NCBI GenBank assembly: GCA_002172915.1
Contig: NHBW01000006.1
Coordinates: forward strand, 636,288-670,703
Length of the DNA: 34,416 bases
Origin: Hyphomonas sp. TMED17
GTDB taxonomy: Bacteria > Pseudomonadota > Alphaproteobacteria > Caulobacterales > Hyphomonadaceae
Direction of reading: 5' to 3'
The position numbers and the translations under genes were made by a program. The notes beneath the pieces were generated by a model. The model had not been told where the DNA came from and ran no database searches. It was given only the letters and a program-made list of their open reading frames with translations. Below are positions 9,188 to 16,230 of this stretch, one piece after another; within the stretch, counting starts at the first letter, position 1, and every line of letters begins with the position of its first letter.

Positions 9188-9685
9188 GTGATAAAGAAAC
9201 AATTTTCGCTTTTTGCGGCCAGTTGCGGAGCGCTGGCGATGCTAAGCTCGGCGCAGGCGAGCGAATTGGTGTTTGAGTTCTCTAATCCGTCTTTTTCGGG
9301 TCAGGGTGCGTCGGCGCACTGGCTAACGATTGAAAATCAGGAGGCGACCCGCGAGGCATCCTTGCAGGATGAAATTGAGGCGGCGCTTCGCCAAGCCGAG
9401 ATTGACGAGCGGTCGCGACCGGAGAACCGGTTTGTGTCAAACCTGCAAACTCGCATCTATTCGCAATTAGCCCAGCAAGTTGTTGAATCCTTGTTTTTCG
9501 AAGAAGACCCGGAGCAAGGGTTTCTGGATCTTGAAGGCAGCACAGTTAGTTACGAGACGATTGACGGCAACATTAGATTGGTCGTGACGTCGGATATCGG
9601 AACTGTAACGGAGATTTCGATTCCGATGGACGGTTTTGGATTTGCGACCGGTGAGGCCGCAACGAATAGCGAGTTAGGCCAATGA
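9188..9685 (+). CDS. csgF: Curli assembly protein CsgF
   Basis: A signal peptide (cleavage near AQA, residues 22-24) is followed by ELVFEFSNPSFSG, which matches the E. coli CsgF mature start (MTFQFRNPNFGG), the segment that inserts into the CsgG pore. The middle RFVSNLQTRIYSQLAQQVV corresponds to the CsgF helix, and the VSYETIDGNIRLVVTSDIGT stretch to its C-terminal strands. At 165 residues it is longer than the 138 of E. coli, mainly from a charged insert at about 48-78 and a C-terminal tail. The start is GTG with AGGGG (9175-9179) 8 nt away. In E. coli the protein couples secretion by CsgG to surface nucleation. Its stop overlaps the csgG start (ATGA). Confidence 0.9.
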   Translation: MIKKQFSLFAASCGALAMLSSAQASELVFEFSNPSFSGQGASAHWLTIENQEATREASLQDEIEAALRQAEIDERSRPENRFVSNLQTRIYSQLAQQVVESLFFEEDPEQGFLDLEGSTVSYETIDGNIRLVVTSDIGTVTEISIPMDGFGFATGEAATNSELGQ

Positions 9686-10503
9686 ACTATTCTAAACGAG
9701 GACGTTTAGGCACAGTTTTTGCCTGTGGTGTGTTGTTATTCGTCACCGGCTGCATGCAGTCGCCGACGGGTTTCACCCGTTCACTAAGCGACGACCCGGT
9801 CGTTAGTGGGGTTGAGCTAACAAGCCTTAGAACCTTGGCGCCACCGGTGATGCGACCGACAGTGGCGGTATATTCATTTCCTGATCAAACCGGTCGGCGC
9901 CGTGACGCCGCCGGTGTCTCGTCATTTTCAAATGCCGTTACACAGGGCGGTGTCTCGCTTTTAATCGATGCGTTGCGCCGCGCCGGCGACGGTAGCTGGT
10001 TCCGCGTGGTTGAGCGCAACGGCCTCGACCATCTCAGCCGGGAACGTCAGATCGTTCGCCAGTCGCGTGACACTTATGATGGTGATGAAACCAACAGCCT
10101 GCCGCCACTGACTTTTTCCGATATTATTCTGGAAGGTGGCATTATTGGCTATGATACGAATGTTATTAGCGGCGGTATTGGTGCGCGCTATTTGGGTATT
10201 GGTGAGAGCCTTGAATACCGGAAAGACCGGGTGACGGTTGCGTTACGGGCTGTGTCGACAAAAACCGGCGAAGTCGTTTTGAGCGTACAGGTTTCGAAAA
10301 CCATATTCTCATACGGCAATAATTTGTCTTTCTTCCGGTTCGTCGACGTTGGAACCAAGCTGATTGAAGCCGAAGGTGGTATGTCGGAGAATGAGGCTGG
10401 CACAGTCGCCGTAAAGGCGACGATTGAGGCAGCGGTCGTTGAGTTAATCGAGCAGGGCGCTCAAAGGAACTTCTGGCAGTTTCAGACTGTAGAGAATGGG
10501 TGA
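9682..10503 (+). CDS. csgG: Curli secretion channel lipoprotein CsgG
   Basis: A 273-residue lipoprotein (lipobox VTGC, Cys24) of the CsgG family, close to the 277 residues of E. coli CsgG. CsgG forms a nonameric outer-membrane channel that exports unfolded curlin subunits (type VIII secretion). PTVAVYSFPDQTG, WFRVVERNGLDHLSRERQI and the strand pattern around ISGGIGARYLGIG align well. In the constriction loop, aligned with E. coli PYPASNFS, this protein reads AAGVSSFS: F82 matches Phe56, but Tyr51 is Ala77 and Asn55 is Ser81. The gene overlaps csgF by 4 nt and lies immediately next to the curlin-repeat gene, so the three are translationally linked. Confidence 0.93.
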   Translation: MNYSKRGRLGTVFACGVLLFVTGCMQSPTGFTRSLSDDPVVSGVELTSLRTLAPPVMRPTVAVYSFPDQTGRRRDAAGVSSFSNAVTQGGVSLLIDALRRAGDGSWFRVVERNGLDHLSRERQIVRQSRDTYDGDETNSLPPLTFSDIILEGGIIGYDTNVISGGIGARYLGIGESLEYRKDRVTVALRAVSTKTGEVVLSVQVSKTIFSYGNNLSFFRFVDVGTKLIEAEGGMSENEAGTVAVKATIEAAVVELIEQGAQRNFWQFQTVENG

Positions 10504-10507
10504 GATT

Positions 10508-12010
10508 ATGACTGATAACAGATTGACCAGACTAGTTTCTGGCCCCGGACTGGGTTTGATATTGCTGTCGGCTTTGATGAGTTTCACCGCAGCCGCTCAA
10601 TCGGAAAAGAATAGTATTTTCATCGATCAGACGACGGCCGCGACAGGTGGGCAATACACGCTCTCTCAACAAGGTAGTGGTAACTCTATTGGTTCCGACG
10701 CATCAGACAGATTTTCTGTGTCCGGCGATGGCCAGACTGTCGGCATTACGCAATTTGGAGATGGCGGCCTTTTGACCGGTGCGATAGTCGGCGACAATGT
10801 CGTCTATGATATCCTCATGGACGGGGTCGGGAATACGGTCGATCTTGGTCAGACAGTGGAATCTGGAAACCGGATCGACGGAGCGGAGGTCGACCTCGAT
10901 ATTATAGGCGAGAATAACTTGCTTATCCTCGATCACGCGGCCCAGGAATTTGCTGAGAACTTGTTTGTCGACATTGATATAACTGGATCTGACAATAACT
11001 ATGTTGCGATAGTAGACTCTAACGATATATTCTTATCGCATCAGATTGACGGTAATTTTAATATTATCAACTCGACTCAGGCCCAATCGTCAGGACATAG
11101 CTCAACTCTCATAATAGCGGGCGGCGATCAGAATGAGTTTATTCTTGAGCAGGTCTCATTTTTATCCGCGTCTGATGATAGTGATATCTTTGGTTCAGGT
11201 AATACGGTTAAAGTCAAACAGCTCGGTAACGGCGAATCTAACGATCTAACAATTACCGGGGATGGTAATATTGTGACGGTCGAACAGAATGCTGCTTCGG
11301 TAGCGTCGGTAACCGCGCAAATTGATGTTAACGGTGGCGGCAATGAGCTTTTGGTTGTTCAGGAAACCTTCGCTAGTACGTCAGATCAAACGAGCATCAC
11401 TGGTAGCGGTAATTTGGTTACTACCCGTCAGAGTGAGAATGGCGGTCAGAATATACTCGCAGTTGATGGGAATGGAAACACCGTTGATACTGAAATGAGT
11501 TCGGCCGGCAGTGTAAGCGTTGTCGATACGGGAGTCTCTGGTAATGGCAACGACGTTGATATTGTGCAGTTTGCCGACAGTGATGTGACCAGTACTGTGT
11601 CGATTTCAGGAGACAATAACACGTTTGGATCCAATCAAACGGGCACTGCTGGCTACTCGTCGGTGGCGTCGATTTCCGGATCGAACAATAGTGTCGATCT
11701 CATCCAGTTCGGGGGCGGCGATTACGCCTCGGATCTAAGTGTAAACGGTACGCTCAATACCATTCTTCTGAGCCAGACCGGCATTACGGGGTCTCAGAGT
11801 AATATTTCAGTCGACGGAGCAAGCAACAATATCAATGTCGCACAGTCGGGACCGGTCCTTTCAACGGCAAACATAGTGATTGACGGAAACAGTAATGCGA
11901 TAACCGTTACTCAGGATGATGCATTATCCGCCGTGGTCGATGTCGCAATTATCGGGGATGGAAGTACGATGAACATCACTCAGTCAACCACTTCTATACC
12001 ATTCGAGTAA
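10508..12010 (+). CDS. Giant curlin-repeat protein, probable amyloid substrate of CsgG
   Basis: After a signal peptide (LLSALMSFTAAAQ), almost the whole 500-residue protein is built from about 19 repeats of the curlin type, core (I/V)xGxxNxVxVxQ. The last five units are exactly 23 residues apart. E. coli CsgA has five repeats of about 22 residues and 131 mature residues. The composition (Gly, Asn, Asp, Ser, Gln, Val, few charged basic residues) fits an amyloid beta-solenoid. Lying directly behind csgF-csgG, it is the likely exported fibre subunit; nucleator versus major subunit cannot be separated. An ATG at 10496 is in frame, but 10508 gives the better signal peptide and follows GGGTGAG. It overlaps or abuts csgG, so it is coexpressed. 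Confidence 0.88.
   Translation: MTDNRLTRLVSGPGLGLILLSALMSFTAAAQSEKNSIFIDQTTAATGGQYTLSQQGSGNSIGSDASDRFSVSGDGQTVGITQFGDGGLLTGAIVGDNVVYDILMDGVGNTVDLGQTVESGNRIDGAEVDLDIIGENNLLILDHAAQEFAENLFVDIDITGSDNNYVAIVDSNDIFLSHQIDGNFNIINSTQAQSSGHSSTLIIAGGDQNEFILEQVSFLSASDDSDIFGSGNTVKVKQLGNGESNDLTITGDGNIVTVEQNAASVASVTAQIDVNGGGNELLVVQETFASTSDQTSITGSGNLVTTRQSENGGQNILAVDGNGNTVDTEMSSAGSVSVVDTGVSGNGNDVDIVQFADSDVTSTVSISGDNNTFGSNQTGTAGYSSVASISGSNNSVDLIQFGGGDYASDLSVNGTLNTILLSQTGITGSQSNISVDGASNNINVAQSGPVLSTANIVIDGNSNAITVTQDDALSAVVDVAIIGDGSTMNITQSTTSIPFE
10673..11983 (+). repeat. Array of about 19 curlin-type repeats within the amyloid gene
   Basis: The repeats are conserved at protein level, not DNA level. Spacing is 22-25 codons over the earlier part and exactly 23 codons for the final five full units (11603 to 11983, ending at the Gln of MNITQ). 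The conserved positions are Gly, Asn, alternating Val/Ile/Leu and Gln. Some early units lack the final Gln (for example LLILD near residue 140). Confidence 0.8.
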
Positions 12011-12135
12011 GGCAAAAACAGAGTCCGATTTATTTGATTAATGGAAAGAAAACGCCAGAAATCGGGACACGCAGCTTAGTTGTGGTAGATAATGACTGAA
12101 GGACCGTATCGGTTTCTGGTTAGATTTAAACATTG

Positions 12136-13173
12136 GTGACAGCTATCCGGTATTTTCTGTATCTTCTTGCAGCAATCCTAATTAGCCAGTCGGTTTCGGC
12201 CCAGATTGGCGAAATCGACAAGTTGCGCGGACGTGGGGACATTGTCCGGGATGCAGTAATTACGGAAGCAGAACTCGAATACCCGATTGAAAAATTGGAT
12301 ACGGTTCGAACCGGGAATGGAACCATCCGGGTGACGTTCAATGACGGCACAAATGTCAGCATCACCGAACATTCCAAACTGGTTATTGACGATTTTGTCT
12401 ATGGCGGCGAACCGAGCGCGTCAGGGATGAGGCTTCGCTTTGCTGGTGGCACAATGCGGTATCGGACCGGTTTGAACTCTGCGATCCCGAAATCAAACAT
12501 AGATCTGTCGACACCGACCGCAACAATCGCGGTTCGGGGTACCGAATTTGTCGCTGCGGTTGACCCGCTCGGGAGCAGCCTGATTATTCTGGTGCCGGAC
12601 GAGACTGGCGAGACGGGCGAAATTAGTATTAAGACCGAAAGTGGCGAAGTGGTCCTGAACCAGCCTTTCCAGACGTCTTACATTCTAAATTCTGATCTGC
12701 CGCCATCGCCGCCGAAAGTGGTTAATTATAGTTTCAGAACCGATTTCAATAATTCGATTATCATCTCACCGCCGGAGGAAATTTCGAATGTATTCGAAGA
12801 CGTCCCGGTTTCCGAGGATATACTTGATGAGGATGATTTTGATTATATCGAGCGAGAAATTGTCAATGAGCAGCAATTAACAGCCGGGGCGAGCGGGGTT
12901 GTCACCGAGGCTGCAGCCGCCACGCTCGGCGATGACGGTATACTGGAATTACAAGGTATCACGATTTCCGGCGCTGTTCTGTGTCCATCTCCTGATGGCG
13001 CATTTTGCGTTGATGTTGGTGACGAAATCATTGTCAAAAAAGAAACAGATGTCGAAGACTATAATTTTGCTTTTGAAACCGATGCAGACGCGACGATCAT
13101 CTTTGGCGACGGCGAGATTGATCCGGTTGTGCTAAATGAAGGAGCAAGTGGTAGTGTCTTTATCCTTGAATAG
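12136..13173 (+). CDS. Secreted FecR-domain protein
   Basis: The product (345 residues) has a signal peptide (IRYFLYLLAAILISQSVSA) and then a FecR domain at about 25-130: VRTGNGTIRVTFNDGTNVSI and the LSTPTATIAVRGTEF block are typical. The C-terminal half is acidic and of unknown function. There is no transmembrane anti-sigma helix, so it is likely a periplasmic or surface protein, as found with CHASE2 cyclases in other bacteria. Start choice is uncertain: GTG 12136 or TTG 12133, without a clear ribosome site. A 122-nt gap without a terminator separates it from the curlin-repeat gene, and the cyclase gene starts inside its 3' end. A role in sensing the envelope or the fibre is inference. Confidence 0.8.
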   Translation: MTAIRYFLYLLAAILISQSVSAQIGEIDKLRGRGDIVRDAVITEAELEYPIEKLDTVRTGNGTIRVTFNDGTNVSITEHSKLVIDDFVYGGEPSASGMRLRFAGGTMRYRTGLNSAIPKSNIDLSTPTATIAVRGTEFVAAVDPLGSSLIILVPDETGETGEISIKTESGEVVLNQPFQTSYILNSDLPPSPPKVVNYSFRTDFNNSIIISPPEEISNVFEDVPVSEDILDEDDFDYIEREIVNEQQLTAGASGVVTEAAAATLGDDGILELQGITISGAVLCPSPDGAFCVDVGDEIIVKKETDVEDYNFAFETDADATIIFGDGEIDPVVLNEGASGSVFILE

Positions 13174-15211
13174 GCTCCGAGACATTGTGGTGTCTCCACG
13201 TTTTGCCTTCTTCACACTGTTTGTTTTGATTCTTTTGAAGGTTTGGAATCCGTGGCCTGTGCAGATCGTTCAGGTCAAATATTATGACTGGGTGATGCAG
13301 CAACCTGTAGAGCAAAGCGATCAATTGGCGTTGGCCGATATTGGCGAAAAGACTTTGCTTGAGTATGGGCAGTATCCATTTCCGCGGGACATTGTCGCCG
13401 ATATCATCATCGACCTGTTTGATGCCGGCGCCGAGCTCGTCGTGATGAATATAATGTTTCCCGAAGATGACAGGTTCGGGGGAGATGCAAGACTGGCGCA
13501 GGTTCTTGAATCTTACCCGGTGGTCCTGTCCCAAACCATGACAGCGTGTAACCGCACCCGCGCGCCGCCCAGGGCGACAGGTATTGCCGTCATCGGCGAC
13601 GGAACAATCGGCAATAGTGTACCGGAAATTCCGTGTGTTCTGGCCAATATTCCGGTCCTGCAGGAGCGTGCGCTTGGTGTTGGTATGACAGCGACTCTGC
13701 CGGAGGTTGACGGTGTCGTCCGTCGGGCGCCTTTATTGTTTACCTCGCAGGGCCGTTTCTTTGCGGCCGTGAGTATCGAAGTCTTGCGGGTGTTTTCGGG
13801 CGAACCCTCCTATCAGGCGAAATTGGAGCAGGGGATATTGAAAGCGCTTCGCGTGCCGGCCTTTGCACCGGTATATACCGATCCAGCGGGCCGTATTTTC
13901 GTCAGCTGGCATAATGAATTTACACGTGTGGAAGTTGGCGATGACTTGTCGGACGTCGCCGGCAAGGTTGTATTTCTTGGCGCGACCGCTGCTGGTATTG
14001 CAAATCCGGTACCGACACCTGCCGGCGCCATGTTCCCGCATGATATCCAGGCAAATGTTCTGCAGACCATGCTTGATGAAAAAACCATTATGGCCGTCGA
14101 GGACATTTTTATCGATGTTCTGCTGCTGATCGTTTTCGGGTCCATTATCATCCTTACCGCGACGCGTCGGGTCGGCCTCTATGTTGCGGTTGGCAGCGTG
14201 ATCGCAATTGTTGCGGGGTCGCTGGTCCTGTTTCAGTTCCGCGATCTGCTGTTTGATGCGTCCTATCCGTCGCTGGCGCTGACATTGGTCTATGGCCACA
14301 CCTATTCCGCAATGTTTGTGAAGGAGCGCAAACTGAAGCAGCTCATCCAGCAACAATTTGCGACCTATTTGTCAAAAGAACTGGTTCAGAAGCTGCAACA
14401 GAATCCCGAGCTTCTGAAGCTTGGCGGCGAAACCAAGACAATGACGTTCCTGTTTGCCGATATTCGGGGTTTCACCGCCGTGTCGGAGCAATATAAAGGC
14501 GATCCGGCCGCCCTGACGGAACTGATCAACCGCTTCCTGACGCCAATGACTTTGAGAATTCTGGAGTCAGGCGGAACAATCGATAAATATATGGGTGACT
14601 GTATCATGGCGTTCTGGAATGCGCCGATAGATGTCCCCAATCATGAGAAGCTCGCGATTGAAACCTCTCTGAGCATGATGGAAAGCCTCGATGATCTCAA
14701 CGCGCAATTGCAATCGGAAGGCTTGCTTCCAATCCGTATCGGGATTGGAATTAATACCGGATCATGTGTTGTCGGAAATATGGGCAGCGATGTCCGGTTC
14801 GATTACTCGGTGCTCGGAGATGCGGTTAACCTCGCATCGCGGTTAGAGGGGTCGTCGAAAGAATATGGTGTTGTCACAATCTTTGGTGAGAAAACCGTTA
14901 GCGCTGCGCCAAGTCTGCAACGGCATCTTGTCGAAATCGATCTGATGATTGTGAAGGGTAAAGTCGAGCCAGTCCGGATCTTCACTTATGTGAAGTCAAT
15001 TGAAAGCGACGCAATTGATCATCATATTCGTTTCCTGGCCGATTATCGCGCCGGGAACTGGCAGGCTGCGCTCGATCATATTGCCGCGCTGAAGGGCCGG
15101 CATAAAGGGATGCTTGATGCGTATTACGAGATTATGGCCGAGCGTATTGCGCTTTTGGTTGCTGATCCGCCTGGTGACTGGGACGGCGTCTTTAAAATGA
15201 CAACAAAATAG
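13154..15211 (+). CDS. CHASE2-domain class III adenylate/guanylate cyclase
   Basis: The 685-residue protein has one N-terminal membrane helix (about 16-30), a periplasmic CHASE2 domain (about 40-310), a block of three helices (about 320-390) and a cytoplasmic cyclase domain (about 425-610). Metal-binding Asp436 (FLFADIRGFT) and Asp482, Lys478 (DKYMGD) and the AVNLASR Asn and Arg are present, so the domain should be active. The substrate-selecting Asp of class IIIa enzymes is Ser552 (DYSVLGD), a class IIIb feature. The tail (DWDGVF) is typical of CHASE2 cyclases. An ATG at 13136 is in frame, but AAGGAG at 13139-13144 favours the GTG at 13154 (9 nt). The 20-nt overlap with the FecR gene suggests coupled translation. 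Likely product cAMP. Confidence 0.93.
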   Translation: MSLSLNRLRDIVVSPRFAFFTLFVLILLKVWNPWPVQIVQVKYYDWVMQQPVEQSDQLALADIGEKTLLEYGQYPFPRDIVADIIIDLFDAGAELVVMNIMFPEDDRFGGDARLAQVLESYPVVLSQTMTACNRTRAPPRATGIAVIGDGTIGNSVPEIPCVLANIPVLQERALGVGMTATLPEVDGVVRRAPLLFTSQGRFFAAVSIEVLRVFSGEPSYQAKLEQGILKALRVPAFAPVYTDPAGRIFVSWHNEFTRVEVGDDLSDVAGKVVFLGATAAGIANPVPTPAGAMFPHDIQANVLQTMLDEKTIMAVEDIFIDVLLLIVFGSIIILTATRRVGLYVAVGSVIAIVAGSLVLFQFRDLLFDASYPSLALTLVYGHTYSAMFVKERKLKQLIQQQFATYLSKELVQKLQQNPELLKLGGETKTMTFLFADIRGFTAVSEQYKGDPAALTELINRFLTPMTLRILESGGTIDKYMGDCIMAFWNAPIDVPNHEKLAIETSLSMMESLDDLNAQLQSEGLLPIRIGIGINTGSCVVGNMGSDVRFDYSVLGDAVNLASRLEGSSKEYGVVTIFGEKTVSAAPSLQRHLVEIDLMIVKGKVEPVRIFTYVKSIESDAIDHHIRFLADYRAGNWQAALDHIAALKGRHKGMLDAYYEIMAERIALLVADPPGDWDGVFKMTTK

Positions 15212-15242
15212 CATTTCAGGGTCACCACTTTCGGGCGCCTAT

Positions 15243-15260
15243 CGACGGCCTGTCGTTTTT
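15243..15260 (+). terminator. Weak terminator candidate after the cyclase gene
   Basis: CGAC (15243-15246) pairs with GTCG (15252-15255), followed by TTTTT (15256-15260), 32 nt after the cyclase stop. The 4-bp stem is marginal; position and T run are the only support. Confidence 0.35.
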
Positions 15261-15406
15261 GTGCCTTTAACGGCGCCTCTATGTTGCAGGGTCGCGAGGG
15301 GCGACTGCGACATATCGTGAGTGAATTGTCTGAGACCGGCCGTACCCGGAAGAACGATTTCATTGCGTGCTTTTCTGGAATGTTTTGCCTGCCGGCCTAT
15401 ATCTGA

Positions 15407-15436
15407 ACAGGTCAAGTCAGGTTAGGTCAGGTTAAA
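15407..15436 (+). repeat. Three tandem 10-nt repeats upstream of the Pr6Pr gene
   Basis: Three adjoining copies approximate the unit TCAGGTTARR: ACAGGTCAAG, then TCAGGTTAGG, then TCAGGTTAAA. The 10-bp period places them on one face of the helix, which suits protein binding. They lie about 100 nt before the Pr6Pr start, so a regulatory site is possible. The remaining 15212-15534 interval holds a short hairpin (CCGGC/GCCGG) after the repeats and no gene. Confidence 0.4.
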
Positions 15437-15534
15437 CCGGCTGAATGGCCGGATCTGTTTCCCGATGCAGGTCGGGGCGGCCGGGTTGTCTGTGACAGTA
15501 TGTGTTTCGGCGGGGTAGCCGAGGAAGAGAGTAA

Positions 15535-16206
15535 ATGTTAATTTGTCGCGTGGCCTTGTTTGCGCTGAGCTGGCTGACATTGATTGCCCAGTATCTGTTG
15601 ATGGTGCCTGGTCATACCAATAGCAGCCTGATCATGGCGACGCTGAATTTCTTCGGTTATTTTACAATACTGACAGTTACTTCCGTCGCTCTGGCAACAA
15701 CTGTTCCGGTTATTCATGCGGCCCGGGCGCGAGGAATATGGGCCGGCAGTCCGGGGCCGGTATTTGAAACTCTGCTGAGGTTTTTTGATCGTCCTGCCGT
15801 CCGCGCCGGAATCGGTCTGAATATTCTCTTGGTCTGTGTCGTATATAATACGCTTCTGGCGCCGATTCATAATCCGACGGGACTGGGTGCTCTGACAAAC
15901 GCCTCGCTGCACACGCTGATACCGGTTCTCTACCTGATTGACTGGGCGCTTTACTCCGACAAATCGGACATGCGGTATGAAGATCTGGCCTTCTGGATCA
16001 TCTATCCCGGGGCTTATGGCGTTTTCCATATATTCAGAGGTCTCATTTTCGGCGATTTTGTTTATCCGTTTCTGGATATCAATGAGCTTGGCGCCATCTC
16101 CGTCAGCGTGAACATGCTGATACTGGGCGCTGTCTATGTCATCGGTGCCGTCGCCTTTATCAGCTTCGGACGGCGCGGCTGGGGTGGGCCGCCGGCCTCA
16201 GAATAG
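15535..16206 (+). CDS. Pr6Pr family integral membrane protein
   Basis: The 223-residue product has six hydrophobic segments and matches the Pr6Pr family (related to the FAR-17a/AIG1 fold) by NFFGYFTILT in the second helix, HTLIPVLYLIDW in the middle and YPFLDINELGA before the last helix. Its molecular function is unknown; eukaryotic relatives AIG1/ADTRP are hydrolases with a catalytic Thr and His, and both residue types occur in the corresponding helices here (Thr in YFTIL, His in LHTLIP). A ribosome site GAGGAAGAGAG precedes the ATG. It converges on the oxygenase gene with a 24-nt gap. Confidence 0.85.
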   Translation: MLICRVALFALSWLTLIAQYLLMVPGHTNSSLIMATLNFFGYFTILTVTSVALATTVPVIHAARARGIWAGSPGPVFETLLRFFDRPAVRAGIGLNILLVCVVYNTLLAPIHNPTGLGALTNASLHTLIPVLYLIDWALYSDKSDMRYEDLAFWIIYPGAYGVFHIFRGLIFGDFVYPFLDINELGAISVSVNMLILGAVYVIGAVAFISFGRRGWGGPPASE

Positions 16207-16230
16207 GCGACCCGCCACATCGGAACAGTC

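Noticed and set aside
10673-11983. The repetitive gene as a CRISPR or DNA tandem repeat
   Set aside because: Repetition is at protein level only; the DNA units differ and lie in one open frame.
12136-13173. A FecI/FecR/TonB-receptor signalling trio
   Set aside because: The protein has a cleavable signal and no anti-sigma helix, no sigma factor is nearby, and neither TonB receptor has an STN domain.
13733-14356. 207-codon minus-strand frame opposite the CHASE2 cyclase gene
   Set aside because: It is fully antisense to a clear cyclase gene, rich in Arg, Gln and Asn as expected of a shadow frame, and has no motif.
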